Source of the DNA: Streptomyces sp. NBC_01275
Lineage (GTDB): Bacteria; Actinomycetota; Actinomycetes; Streptomycetales; Streptomycetaceae
Assembly: GCF_026340655.1 (NCBI RefSeq)
Contig: NZ_JAPEOZ010000001.1
Span: forward strand, 3,162,001-3,226,000
Reading direction: 5' to 3'
DNA length: 64,000 nucleotides
Shown: piece after piece, positions 32,783-41,828 of the stretch
How the letters are laid out: each line of letters begins with the position of its first letter
How positions within the stretch are numbered: position 1 is the first letter of the stretch
Made by a program: the position numbers and the translations under genes
Notes under the pieces: model-generated
Seen by the model: only the letters and a program-made list of their open reading frames with translations
What the model was told of the DNA's origin: nothing
Database searches by the model: none

Positions 32783-32803
32783 TATGTAGACATCATCTAC
32801 GTA
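32783..32803. promoter_or_regulatory. IclR-type operator candidate between kdgD and iclR-like gene
   Basis: TATGTAGA-catca-TCTACGTA is an imperfect inverted repeat (arms GTAGA/TCTAC plus flanking TA) in the 104-nt divergent region, 16-36 nt from the kdgD start. The location suits repression of kdgD-gudD. Confidence 0.55.
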
Positions 32804-32871
32804 TGAAGACAGAGATTAGATACGCGAACGTCGACCGTCAATGGGCGGGCCGCCCTGGCTACGATCGGTGC

Positions 32872-33654
32872 ATGTCAGAGACTGGTGGCGTCCGCGAGGT
32901 GAAGTCCGCCGCCCGCACGGTCGAGCTGCTCGATCTGCTCGCCGCGCGCGGCGACCGTCCGGCACGCCTCCAGGAACTCGCCGACGAGCTGGGCGTGCCG
33001 CGCAGCTCGATGTACGCCCTGCTCCAGACCCTGATCGGCCGGGGCTGGGTGCGCACCGACGTCACCGGCTCCCTCTACGGCATCGGCATCCACGCCCTGC
33101 TCACCGGCACGAGCTATCTGGACTCCGACCCGCGCGTACGAGTCGTACGGCCGTATCTCGACGAGGCGTCCGAGGCGCTCGGCGAGACGATCCACCTGGC
33201 GCGGCTGGACGGGCGGGACGTGGCGTATCTGGCGACGCGGGAGTCGCACGAGTATCTGCGGACCATCAGCCGGGTCGGGCGGCGGCTGCCCGCGCATCTG
33301 GGCGCGCTCGGCAAGGCGCTGCTGGCCGAGCGGCCGGACGCCGAGCTGCCCGAGGGGCCGTACGGGGCGGCGACGCCCCACACGCACACGAGCCGCTGCG
33401 CGCTGGCCGCCGACCTCGCGGAGATCCGCGCCCGCGGCTACTCGATCGACCGCGAGGAAGGCGTCCTCGGCATCGTCGGCTTCGGCTTCGCGCTGCGCTA
33501 CGACACCCCCGCCCAGGACGCGGTCAGCTGCTCGGTGCCGGTGGCCCGGCTGACGCCGGAGCACGAGGAGCGGATCGTCGCGGTGATGCGGGAGATCAGG
33601 GCGAAGATCGAGGCGGCGGCGCCGGGTTCCGGCGGCGCCGCCGACTGGCGTTAG
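32872..33654 (+). CDS. IclR family transcriptional regulator
   Basis: A 260-residue regulator. Residues 1-70 form the winged helix (KSAARTVELLDLLAARG, then LADELGVPRSSMYALLQTL) and residues 80-255 the GAF-like effector domain (RVGRRLPAHLGALGKALLA; YSIDREEGVLGIVGFGFAL). ATG 32872 fits IclR N-termini and has TACGAT ending six bases upstream, so the mRNA is probably leaderless. Divergence from kdgD-gudD suggests glucarate or a derivative as inducer. Confidence 0.9.
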   Translation: MSETGGVREVKSAARTVELLDLLAARGDRPARLQELADELGVPRSSMYALLQTLIGRGWVRTDVTGSLYGIGIHALLTGTSYLDSDPRVRVVRPYLDEASEALGETIHLARLDGRDVAYLATRESHEYLRTISRVGRRLPAHLGALGKALLAERPDAELPEGPYGAATPHTHTSRCALAADLAEIRARGYSIDREEGVLGIVGFGFALRYDTPAQDAVSCSVPVARLTPEHEERIVAVMREIRAKIEAAAPGSGGAADWR

Positions 33655-33827
33655 CGACCGCTGTTACCCGGTCTCCCCCACCCCAAACCCCACATGGCCC
33701 ACATCACACCCCCCGCCCTTCTTCCCGCATCCCGTGCTTGATACAAATTGCCCGCGCGTTCCTGTCCGTCGACGGTCGGCGCCCCACCCCTTCTTGAGCC
33801 GCCCCTTTCGCCTGCCCTGGAACGCCC

Positions 33828-35093
33828 GTGTTCGCCCCTCGCACCACCATGCCCTGGCCCGTCGTCGCCCTTTTCACCGCCGGGTATCTCGCCCCCTATC
33901 TGCTGCCGACGGTCGTCGGCCGGCTGGACTCGGGGCTTCCGCTGTCCGCCACCGAGGCGGGCGCCGTCGGCAGTGCGCTGCTGCTGAGTTCGGCGTCGGC
34001 CGGGTTTCTGCTGGCCTCGCGTGTGCAGCGGATCGGCGCGCGGACCCTGGCCCGCGTCGGCCTCGTGCTCGCCGTGCTCGGATACGGCGGCGCCGCCCTC
34101 GCCGGTGACGTGCCGGCGGTCGTCGCGGGCGCGGTCCTCGGCGGCTTCGGATCCGGTACGGCCACCACGGTCGCCGCGACCCGGATCGCCGCCCAGCCCG
34201 ACCCGCACCGCGCCTCCGCCCTGGGTCTGCTCGGGGTCTCCGCGCTCGCCGGCGCCGTCTATCTGACGGTGCCGCACCTGGGTGCGGGCCACGGGCAGCC
34301 GCTGGCCGCTATAGCGCTCACCTCCCTCGCCGTATGGCCGCTGACGGGGCGGTTGCCCGGTCGTACGCGTACGGCGTCCGTGGCCGGCCGGCGGGAGGAG
34401 CGGGAGCGGCTTCCTCATCTGCGCTCCGGGCTCGTGCTGGCCGCCGCCATGCCCTGCTGGTCCCTCGTGCAGAACTCCCTCTGGGGGGTCAGCGGGCGCA
34501 TCGGCCTGACGCAGGCCCACCTGACCGAGTCCGCCGTCGGCGTGGTCTTCGCGGTGGCGCTCGGGGCCGGGCTGACCGGCGTGCTGGGCGCGGGCGCGCT
34601 GGGGACGCGGCTGGGGCGGGCCGTGCCGATCGGCGGCGGGACCGTGCTGATCGCCGGGTGCATCGTGGTCAGCGCCTCCGCCACCGGGCTCGGGTCGTTC
34701 GCAGCCGGTGAGATCGCCTGGAACGTGCTCTACCCGGTCGTCCTGTCGTATCTGCTCGGGCTGGCCGCCTCGCTCGACCCGCGCGGGCGCTGGGCGGTGC
34801 TCGTCGGGTCGGCGTCCTCGCTGGGGACGGCGGCCGGACCGCTGACCGGGAGCGTGCTGTCGGCGCAGGCCGGTTTCCCGGCGATGGGGCTGATCCTGGC
34901 CGCCGGGCTGCTCGTCGTCGCCGTGCCGATGACCGCCGTGGCCCGGCGCACGAGCGGACGTCCGCCGCTCGCGGGCGGACGTCCGGTGGAAGTCGTCGCG
35001 TTCGAGGTCGACGCCCCCGCCGTGGCCGCCCGGGACGCCTACGACACGGCCGGACCCCGGCGGGCGGGCGCCTCACCGGGGTCCGGCCGCTAG
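33828..35093 (+). CDS. MFS transporter
   Basis: A 421-residue membrane protein with 12 predicted helices (VVALFTAGYLAPYLLPTVVG first). GARTLARVGLVLAVLG and similar short basic loops follow the MFS plan, but no substrate-diagnostic motif is visible. GTG 33828 has CTGGAA upstream; ATG 33849 is possible. It lies 173 nt after the IclR gene on the same strand, so a role in sugar-acid transport is conceivable but unproven. The C-terminal 40 residues are hydrophilic. Confidence 0.85.
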   Translation: MFAPRTTMPWPVVALFTAGYLAPYLLPTVVGRLDSGLPLSATEAGAVGSALLLSSASAGFLLASRVQRIGARTLARVGLVLAVLGYGGAALAGDVPAVVAGAVLGGFGSGTATTVAATRIAAQPDPHRASALGLLGVSALAGAVYLTVPHLGAGHGQPLAAIALTSLAVWPLTGRLPGRTRTASVAGRREERERLPHLRSGLVLAAAMPCWSLVQNSLWGVSGRIGLTQAHLTESAVGVVFAVALGAGLTGVLGAGALGTRLGRAVPIGGGTVLIAGCIVVSASATGLGSFAAGEIAWNVLYPVVLSYLLGLAASLDPRGRWAVLVGSASSLGTAAGPLTGSVLSAQAGFPAMGLILAAGLLVVAVPMTAVARRTSGRPPLAGGRPVEVVAFEVDAPAVAARDAYDTAGPRRAGASPGSGR

Positions 35094-35109
35094 GGGTCGG
35101 CCCGGCTCG

Positions 35110-35811
35110 CTAGCTCTGGCCCGCCGCCCGTGCGCGTCGGCGGACGCACCGGCCCGCCGCCGTGAGCAGCGCCGCCAGGCCGGCCACGGCGCCGACCGTG
35201 GCGCCGGTGGAGGCGAGGCTGCCGCCGGAGACGGTCGCGGCGGCCGTCGTGCCCGTCGTGCCTGTCGTGCCCGTCGTACCGGTGGTGCCCGAGGCCGAGG
35301 TCGAGCCGCCGTCGGTCGAACCGCCGTCCGTGCCGCCGGTGTCGGAGTCGGTGTCGGAGTCGTCGTCGGTGTCGACCGGGTCCTGGCCGACGAAGCCGAC
35401 CGGGACCTTCACGTCCTGGGAGCGGTCGCCGGAGAGGGTGTGGTCGGCGCGGGCGGCCAGGACGCACGTCGCCTTGAAGCAGTCCGTGTACTCGTCCTGG
35501 GCGTCGACGGTCAACTCGACCGAGAACGTGTCGCCGTCGCCGTACGGGGTCGCCAACTCCTCGCCGTAGTCCGGGGGTTGGAGGAGATCCACGCCGAACT
35601 GTGCGACGCTCCGGTCATGTCGACGCCGCCGACGCACGGAGTGGGCAGTTCGCCGTCGCCGTTGTCGACGCACAGGGCGACGTAGACGCCCTTGTCGAAG
35701 GATGTCGGCGGCGAGTTCCGCCGTGGCGGTGACGTCGGAGGTGGCGGTGTCGACCCGCCGCAGCACCGCCTCGCCCTCGGCCGTGCCGAGCGACCAGGCG
35801 GCCCCGTGCGC
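35110..35811 (-). pseudogene. 5'-truncated, frameshifted remnant of a secreted sortase-anchored protein (HtaA/heme-uptake-associated type)
   Basis: Three frames join to make one protein. From 5' to 3': AAWSLGTAEGEAVLRRVDTA (35811 to about 35699); then FDKGVYVALCVDNGDGELP to AWISSNP (to about 35581); then DYGEELATPYGDGDTFSVEL onward to the stop at 35110. One shift lies in a run of five C, where a sixth C would restore frame; the other is near 35699. The C-terminus has LASTG, a membrane segment and CVRRRARAAGQS, a class E-type sortase signal. CVLAARADHTLSGDRSQDV resembles extracellular proteins next to heme transporters. The N-terminal half is missing. Confidence 0.7.
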
Positions 35812-36036
35812 GGCGAGGCCCTCGCCCAGGCGCAGCCGGACGTCATCCTGATGATGACCAAGAGGCTGGAGTCGGTCGGCGGCCTCGACGGCCTCCTCCA
35901 GATCCCCGGCATCGCCCAGACCCCCGCGGGCATGAACCGCAGGGTCGTCGACCTGGAGGACGGCGTGCGGCTGAGCTTCGGCCCGCGCACGCCCCTCGTC
36001 ATCGACATCCTGGTGGACCGCATCCACCAGAAGTGA
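35812..36036 (+). pseudogene. 3' remnant of hmuT (heme ABC transporter substrate-binding protein)
   Basis: An open frame of 74 codons without its own start: GEALAQAQPDVILMMTKRLE then IPGIAQTPAGMNRRVVDLED, GVRLSFGPRTPLVIDILVDR and a stop. This is the C-terminal lobe of HmuT-type hemin-binding lipoproteins, which are normally about 350 residues. Signal peptide, lipobox and N-lobe are missing. Its 5' edge meets the 5' edge of the opposite-strand remnant, and no hmuU or hmuV follows. Confidence 0.72.
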
Positions 36037-36056
36037 CCACGTTCCCAGCAGCCCGG

Positions 36057-36180
36057 AACACACGGCGGCCTGGAACACATGGCGGCCCAGAACACGTGAC
36101 GGCCTAGAACACGTGACGGCCCAGAACACGTGACGGCCCAGAACACGTGACGGCCCAGAACACGTGACGGCCTAGAACAC
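36057..36180. repeat. 17-bp tandem repeat overlapping the adenine deaminase stop
   Basis: Seven full copies of a 17-mer (AACACGTGACGGCCYAG) start at 36057, 36074, 36091, 36108, 36125, 36142 and 36159, with a partial eighth from 36176. The first two copies are diverged, the last five nearly identical. Each copy contains CACGTG. On the minus strand the unit contains GTGTTCTAG, the last sense codons and stop of the deaminase gene. Confidence 0.95.
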
Positions 36181-37161
36181 GTACGCGTCCACCTCGGCGA
36201 GATACCGCGCCCGCCGCTCCTCGTCGTCCTCCAGGAAGGAGGCGACGAACGAGTTGCGGGCGAGTTCGCGCAGCCGCTCCGGACCGAGCCCCAACGCCTC
36301 CCGCACCGCGTCGAAGTTGTCGCCCGCGTACCCGCCGAAGTAGGCGGGGTCGTCGGAGTTGACCGTGCACAGCAGCCCGGCGTCGAGCATCGCGGGCAGC
36401 GGGTGCTCGGCGAGGACGTCGACGGTCCGCAGCCGTACGTTGGACAGCGGGCACAGGGTCAGCGCGATCCGCTCCCGCACCAGCCGCTCCACCAGCGCCG
36501 GGTCCTCCATGCAGCGCAGCCCGTGGTCGACGCGCTCGACGCCCAGGACGTCGAGGGCCTCGGCGATGTACTCCGGCGGCCCCTCCTCGCCGGCGTGCGC
36601 CACACGGCGCAGCCCGAGGGCGGCGGCGGTCTCGTACACCTCGCGGAACTTCGCCGGCGGATGCCCGACCTCGGCCGAGTCGAGCCCGACGCCGGTGATC
36701 CGGTCCAGGTAGGGCCGCGCCGCCTGAAGGGTCTCCTGCGCCGACTCGGCGGACTCGTCGCGCAGGAAGCACAGGATCAGCCGCGTCGAGACGCCGTGCC
36801 GGGCCTCGCTGCTCCCCAGCGCTCGCCACAGGCCTTCGACGACCGTGCCCATGTCCACGCCCCGGGCGAGGTGGGCCTGCGGGTCGAAGAAGATCTCCGC
36901 GTGCCGCACGCCCTGCGCGGCGGCGCGGGCGAGATAGGCGTCGGCGAGGTCCTCGAAGTCACGCTCGGTCCGGAGCACGGCCATCAGCTCGTAGTACAGG
37001 TTCAGGAAGGACTGGAGGTCAGCGAACTCGTACGCCTTGCGGAGCTCTTCGGTGTCGGCGTAGGGCAGTTCGACCCCGTTGCGGGCGGCCAGCTCGAAGG
37101 CCAGCTCGGGCTCCAGGGTGCCTTCGATGTGCAGGTGCAGTTCAGCTTTGGGGAGGGGCAT
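36172..37161 (-). CDS. Adenine deaminase / adenosine deaminase-family protein
   Basis: A 329-residue metal-dependent hydrolase. PKAELHLHIEGTLEPE gives the HxH metal ligands; VGHPPAKFREV, VAHAGEEGPPEYIAEALDVL, ERVDHG, CPLSN and TVNSDDPAYFGGY follow. The HPPxKF and EGPPEYIxEALD forms are those of bacterial adenine deaminases rather than classical adenosine deaminases, so adenine to hypoxanthine is the favoured reaction. ATG 37161 has no ribosome site but TACCAT ends six bases upstream, suggesting a leaderless mRNA. Its last codons lie in a 17-bp repeat unit. Confidence 0.88.
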   Translation of the reverse strand: MPLPKAELHLHIEGTLEPELAFELAARNGVELPYADTEELRKAYEFADLQSFLNLYYELMAVLRTERDFEDLADAYLARAAAQGVRHAEIFFDPQAHLARGVDMGTVVEGLWRALGSSEARHGVSTRLILCFLRDESAESAQETLQAARPYLDRITGVGLDSAEVGHPPAKFREVYETAAALGLRRVAHAGEEGPPEYIAEALDVLGVERVDHGLRCMEDPALVERLVRERIALTLCPLSNVRLRTVDVLAEHPLPAMLDAGLLCTVNSDDPAYFGGYAGDNFDAVREALGLGPERLRELARNSFVASFLEDDEERRARYLAEVDAYVF

Positions 37162-37181
37162 CAAAGCATGGTACGGGGCTT

Positions 37182-38087
37182 TTACCGCCGTTTCGGAACC
37201 GGCACCCGCTGGAGGTCGTGCGCGACCGTCAGCTCCCCCTCGAACCCGGCGGCCCGCGCCTGCCGTTCGAACTCCTCCGGCTCGGAGTAGCGCTGACTGA
37301 AGTGGGTGAGGACGAGATGCCGTACGCCGGCGTCCCGGGCCGCCCGTGCGGCCTGACCGGCCGTCAGATGCCCGTGGTCCACGGCGAGTCGCTCGTCCTC
37401 GTCGAGGAAGGTCGACTCGATGACGAGCAGGTCGGCGCCGTCCGCGAGCGCGTGCACGCCGTCGCACAGCCGGGTGTCCATGACGAACGCGAACCGCTGC
37501 CCGCGCCGCACCTCGCTGACGTCGTCGAGCGTGACCTCGCCGATCGCGCCCTCCCGCTGGATGCGGCCGACGTCCGGCCCCTTGACGCCGTGCGCGGCGA
37601 GCCGCTCGGGCAGCATGCGGCGGCCGTCGGGCTCGACGACCCGGTAGCCGTAGGACTCGACGGGATGCGAGAGCTTGCGCGCTTCCAGGGTGTACGCGGC
37701 GGCGACCGCGAGGGGGCCGTCCGCGTCGACCGGGTCCTCGGTGACGCCGACGGTCTCGCGGTAGGCCGTCGAGTACCGCAGCCGGTCGAAGAAGCGCTGG
37801 CCGGAGCGCGGGAAGTGGGCGGTGACCGGGTGCGGGACCTGGTCGAGGTTGATGCGCTGGATGACCCCGGCCAGACCGAGCGAATGGTCCCCGTGGAAGT
37901 GCGTGACGCAGATCCGGTTCAGGTCGTGCGCGGCGACCCCGGCGCGCAGCATCTGGCGCTGGGTGCCCTCGCCGGGGTCGAAGAGGATGCCCTCGCCGTC
38001 CCAGCGCAGCAGGTAGCCGTTGTGGTTGCGATGCCGGGTCGGGACCTGGCTGGCGGTGCCGAGGACCACCAGTTCACGGACGGACAC
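37182..38087 (-). CDS. rnz: Ribonuclease Z
   Basis: A 301-residue metallo-beta-lactamase-fold nuclease that trims the 3' ends of tRNA precursors. [19 protein letters not shown] is the RNase Z N-terminus, [13 protein letters not shown] the HxHxDH zinc motif, and [12 protein letters not shown] and LTHFSQRY the later zinc ligands. The central segment lacks an extended exosite. It begins at GTG 38087, six nt after the HIT gene stop, so the two are co-transcribed. Confidence 0.93.
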   Translation of the reverse strand: MSVRELVVLGTASQVPTRHRNHNGYLLRWDGEGILFDPGEGTQRQMLRAGVAAHDLNRICVTHFHGDHSLGLAGVIQRINLDQVPHPVTAHFPRSGQRFFDRLRYSTAYRETVGVTEDPVDADGPLAVAAAYTLEARKLSHPVESYGYRVVEPDGRRMLPERLAAHGVKGPDVGRIQREGAIGEVTLDDVSEVRRGQRFAFVMDTRLCDGVHALADGADLLVIESTFLDEDERLAVDHGHLTAGQAARAARDAGVRHLVLTHFSQRYSEPEEFERQARAAGFEGELTVAHDLQRVPVPKRR

Positions 38088-38093
38088 GGCGGG

Positions 38094-38447
38094 TTACCCG
38101 GGAGGCCAGTGCAGACCACGGCCGCCGACGACATGCGCGTGCGCGTGGAAGACGGTCTGGCCGGCGCCCGCGCCCGTGTTGAAGACGACGCGGTAGCTGT
38201 CCAGCTTGTCCTCGTCGGCGACCGCCCGCGTCTCGCGCAGGACGTCGGCGGCGAGCTCCGGCGCACCGGCGGCGAGGGTGGCGGCGTCCGGGTAGTGCGC
38301 CTTCGGGATCACCAGGACGTGGGTGGGCGCCTGGGGGTTGATGTCCCGGAAGGCGAGGGTCGTCTCCGTCTCCCGCACGATCGTCGCCGGGATCTGCCCC
38401 CCGACGATCTTGCAGAACAGACAGTCGTCCTGCGGCTCCCCTGCCAT
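38094..38447 (-). CDS. HIT family protein (HinT-like)
   Basis: A 117-residue nucleotide hydrolase/transferase. DDCLFCKIVGGQIPA is the HinT N-terminus, FRDINPQAPTHVLVIPK the middle strand, and QTVFHAHAHVVGG the HxHxH triad. It should hydrolyse nucleoside phosphoramidates such as aminoacyl-AMP. ATG 38447 has AAGGAG eight bases upstream. First gene of a HIT-rnz pair. Confidence 0.93.
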   Translation of the reverse strand: MAGEPQDDCLFCKIVGGQIPATIVRETETTLAFRDINPQAPTHVLVIPKAHYPDAATLAAGAPELAADVLRETRAVADEDKLDSYRVVFNTGAGAGQTVFHAHAHVVGGRGLHWPPG

Positions 38448-38524
38448 GGGGTCACTCCTTCGGGATGGTGTGATCGAGTACGGGGGCATGGTAGCCGGGG
38501 CGGGCGTCTTCACCCCGTCCGGCG

Positions 38525-41500
38525 TCATCCGGTCGGCAACGCGGGCGGCGTCCTGGCCGGCGTGGCCTCCAGCGAGGCCAGCGCCAGCGAGATCGCCTCG
38601 TCGAGCTGGACATCCCGCCCGGCCGCATGGTCCTGCGGCCGGGCGATCACCTCCACGTCCGGATCGACGCCGTGGTTCTCCACCCCCCAGCCGTAACCCT
38701 CCAGCCAGGTCGCGTACTTGGGCTGGGTGACCAGCGTGCCGTCGACGAGCCGGTACCGGCTGTCGATGCCCACCGTCCCGCCCCACGTCCGCGTGCCGAC
38801 CACCGGCCCGATCCCCAGCGCCTTGATCGCCGCGTTGACGATGTCCCCGTCGGACCCGGAGAACTCGTTGGCGACGGCGACGACGGGACCGCGGGGCGCG
38901 TCCTCCGGATAGCTGGACGGCCGCATGCCGCGCGGCACGTCCCAGCCGACGACCCGCCGCGCCAGCTTCTCCACGACCAGCTGGGAGGTGTGCCCGCCCC
39001 GGTTCTCCCGGACGTCGACGATCAGCCCCTCGCGGGCCACCTCGACCCGCAGGTCACGGTGGATCTGCGCCCAGCCGGGCGCCTGCATGTCGGGCACGTG
39101 CAGATAGCCGAGCCGGCCCCCGGAGGCCTGGTGGACGTAGGCCCGCCGGTCCGCGACCCACGCGTGGTAGCGCAGCGCCTCCTCGTCGGCGATCGGCACG
39201 ACGACCGCGTGCCGCGGCTCGCCCCCGCCGGACGGCGAGATCGTCAGCTCGACCGCCTTGCCCGCCGTACCCACGAGCAGCGGTCCGGGACCGGTCACCG
39301 GGTCCACCGGGTGGCCGCCGACGGCGACGATCGCGTCGCCGGCGCGCACCGCGACGCCGGGGGCGGCGAGCGGGGAGCGGGCGTCGGGGTCGGAGGTCTC
39401 CGAGGGCAGGACGCGGTCGATGCGCCAACTGCCGTCCTCGTGCCGGGAGACGTCCGCGCCGAGCCGGCCCTGGCGGGGCCCGCGGCCATAGCCGCCGCGC
39501 GGTATGACGTAGGCGTGCGAGGTGCCGAGTTCGCCGTGCACCTCCCACAGCAGGTCGACCAGGTCGTCGTGGGTGGCGGCCCGGTCAACCAGCGGCCGGT
39601 AGCGGTCGAGGACGCCGTCCCAGTCGACCCCGCCCAGGTCGGGCCGCCAGAAGTTGTCCCGCATGATGCGGCCGGTCTCGTCGAACATCTGCCGCCACTC
39701 GGCGGCCGGGTCGACGCTCTGCCGGATCCGGCCGAGGTCGACGGTGATGTTGGAGTCGCTGTCCTCGTCGCCGGAGGCGCGCCGGTCGCTGGGCACGACC
39801 TTGAGCTTGCCGTCGGTCCACAGCAGCAGCCGCTTGCCGTCGCCGCTGACCTCGAAGCCGTCGGCGTCGGCGGCGAGGTGCTCGATGCGCTGCTGGGCGA
39901 GGTCGTAGCGCTCCAGCTCGGTGTTCGGATCGGGGTCGTCGGGGGTGGCTCGGGAGGCGCCGAGGACCCCGCGCACCGGGTGGCGCAGCCACAGCACGCC
40001 GTCCTTGGCGGCGGCCAGCCCGGAGTAGCGGCCGGCCTCGACCGGGAACGGCACGATCCGGTCGGCGAGCCCTTCGAGGTCGATCCGGGTGGCCGGGGTG
40101 CCCTCGCTGTCGGGCGTCTCGTCCTTGTCGGGGGCCTCGAAGGGACGGCCGTGGCGCTGCGGTCCGAAGGGCGACGGGGTGGTCGCGGCCAGCGTGATGA
40201 GGTGCGGGCGGGCCCCGGCGACGAAGGAGAGGTCGAAGACGTGCTCGTCGTAGACCGGGTCGAAGGCGCGGGTGGACAGGAACGCGAGGTGCTTGCCGTC
40301 GAGGGTGAACGCGGGCGCGTAGTCGCGGAAGCGCAGCGGGGTCGCCTCGGTGACCGACAGGTCGGTGACGTTGGCGAGCTTGAGCTGGCTGAGCGGGCGC
40401 GGGCCGGGGTGCGACCAGGCGAGCCAGCCGGAGTCGGGCGAGAAGACCAGGTCGGACACCTCGCCGTCGGGGCTGCGGTCGAGCTCGCGGACCTCGCCCG
40501 TCTCCCGCTCGAGAAGCAGCAGCCGTCCGTCGTGCGCGGCGACCGCGGCCCGGCTGCCGTCGGGGGCCATGGCCAGTTCCAGGACCCGGCCCAGCTGTCC
40601 GGCGGCCAGCCTGCGCGGGGTGGCGCCGGGGGCGGGTCCGGTGGCCGGGGCGAACTCCAGGGCGTCCTCGCCCTCGGCGTCCGTCACCCACACCGCCCAC
40701 TCCTCGCCCTCCGCGCGGAAGGTGCGCGGCAGCCGGGCCCGGACGCCGGGCGTCGCGGCGAGGGCGCGGGCGGGTCCCGCGCGGTGGGTGACCCAGTGCA
40801 CGGCGCCCCGCACCTCCACGGCGCTGCCGCGCGCGGTGTGGTCGGGCGCGGCCCCGCCGAGCCAGGCGGCGGCGGTCACCGGGCGGGGCCGGCGGTCGAT
40901 GCGCTGCCCGCCGAGCCGGACGTCGAGCCGGCGCGGTTCGGCGCCCTCCAGGTCGTCCAGCAGCCACAGTTCGCCTGCGCACATGTACACGACCCGGGTG
41001 CCGTCGCCGGCGGCCTGGCGGGCGTAGAAGCCCTCGAGGGGCGTGTGCCGGCGCAGATCGGAGCCGTCGGCGAGGGACGAGTACAGCGCGCCCGTGCCCT
41101 CGTGGTCGGAGAGGAACGCGAGGCGCTCCCCCGCCCACACCGGCCACTCGATGTTCCCGTCGAGGTCCTCGTGCAGCCGGACGAAGTCGCCTGCGCCTTC
41201 CCCGTCGGGGCCGCCGCGGTCGATCCACAGCTTGCCCGCCGTACCGCCCCGGTAGCGCTTCCAGTGGGCGGCGTCGCGGCCCATCGGCGCGGACAGCAGC
41301 ACGGTGTGCGGCCCGTACGCGACGGCGCCGACCGGCCCGTACGGCAGGGTGGTCGCCGGTCCGCCGTCGACCGGGACGGCGCGGGCCCAACTGCGGCGCA
41401 GGGTCGCCTGGTCGTGGGTGCTGACGGCGAGGACCCGCCCGTCGGGGGTCCAGCCGCGCACCCGGGTCTGCATGCTCCCCCAGTACGTCAGCCGGGTCGC

Positions 41501-41746
41501 GGGGCCGCCGTCGACCGGCGCGATGTGCACCTCGGGGGCGCCGTCGCGGGTGGAGGTCCAGGCGACGGTCGTGCCGTCGGGGGAGATGCGCGGCACGGAG
41601 ACCGGCATGTTGTCGGCGCTGACCCGCCAGGCGCGCCCGCCGTCGAGGGGCGCCAGCCACACGTCGTCCTCGGCGACGAAGGCCGCCAACTCGCCGTGCA
41701 GGTGCGGGAATCTGAGGTATGCGGCAGAGGTCGCGGGCTGGGTCAC
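38525..41746 (-). CDS. Tricorn protease homologue
   Basis: A 1073-residue serine peptidase that degrades proteasome-type oligopeptides. The N-terminal 650 residues are WD40-like propeller repeats (VSVPRISPDGTTVAWTSTRD; DLVFSPDSGWLAWSHPGPRP). A PDZ domain (GVAVRAGDAIVAVGGHP) and the C-terminal S41-like core follow. GELGTSHAYVI contains the catalytic His and ANEFSGSDGDIVN the catalytic Ser. No signal peptide, so it is cytoplasmic. The GTG start has only a weak GAG ribosome site. Streptomyces and Thermoplasma share this enzyme, usually with partner aminopeptidases encoded elsewhere. Confidence 0.93.
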   Translation of the reverse strand: MTQPATSAAYLRFPHLHGELAAFVAEDDVWLAPLDGGRAWRVSADNMPVSVPRISPDGTTVAWTSTRDGAPEVHIAPVDGGPATRLTYWGSMQTRVRGWTPDGRVLAVSTHDQATLRRSWARAVPVDGGPATTLPYGPVGAVAYGPHTVLLSAPMGRDAAHWKRYRGGTAGKLWIDRGGPDGEGAGDFVRLHEDLDGNIEWPVWAGERLAFLSDHEGTGALYSSLADGSDLRRHTPLEGFYARQAAGDGTRVVYMCAGELWLLDDLEGAEPRRLDVRLGGQRIDRRPRPVTAAAWLGGAAPDHTARGSAVEVRGAVHWVTHRAGPARALAATPGVRARLPRTFRAEGEEWAVWVTDAEGEDALEFAPATGPAPGATPRRLAAGQLGRVLELAMAPDGSRAAVAAHDGRLLLLERETGEVRELDRSPDGEVSDLVFSPDSGWLAWSHPGPRPLSQLKLANVTDLSVTEATPLRFRDYAPAFTLDGKHLAFLSTRAFDPVYDEHVFDLSFVAGARPHLITLAATTPSPFGPQRHGRPFEAPDKDETPDSEGTPATRIDLEGLADRIVPFPVEAGRYSGLAAAKDGVLWLRHPVRGVLGASRATPDDPDPNTELERYDLAQQRIEHLAADADGFEVSGDGKRLLLWTDGKLKVVPSDRRASGDEDSDSNITVDLGRIRQSVDPAAEWRQMFDETGRIMRDNFWRPDLGGVDWDGVLDRYRPLVDRAATHDDLVDLLWEVHGELGTSHAYVIPRGGYGRGPRQGRLGADVSRHEDGSWRIDRVLPSETSDPDARSPLAAPGVAVRAGDAIVAVGGHPVDPVTGPGPLLVGTAGKAVELTISPSGGGEPRHAVVVPIADEEALRYHAWVADRRAYVHQASGGRLGYLHVPDMQAPGWAQIHRDLRVEVAREGLIVDVRENRGGHTSQLVVEKLARRVVGWDVPRGMRPSSYPEDAPRGPVVAVANEFSGSDGDIVNAAIKALGIGPVVGTRTWGGTVGIDSRYRLVDGTLVTQPKYATWLEGYGWGVENHGVDPDVEVIARPQDHAAGRDVQLDEAISLALASLEATPARTPPALPTG

Positions 41747-41828
41747 CCGATCACTCTATGCAGGCACGGCTTCCCAGGTCAGGGGTTTCGATCACTTGGT
41801 TTTCACCGCTGTGGGACGTGCTGCGCCG

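Noticed and set aside
35110..36129. One continuous 339-residue minus-strand protein covering the heme-locus remnant
   Set aside because: Only its C-terminal half reads as a real protein; the N-terminal half is the antisense of the hmuT fragment and of repeats. Real sequence switches frame twice, so the region is treated as two pseudogenes.
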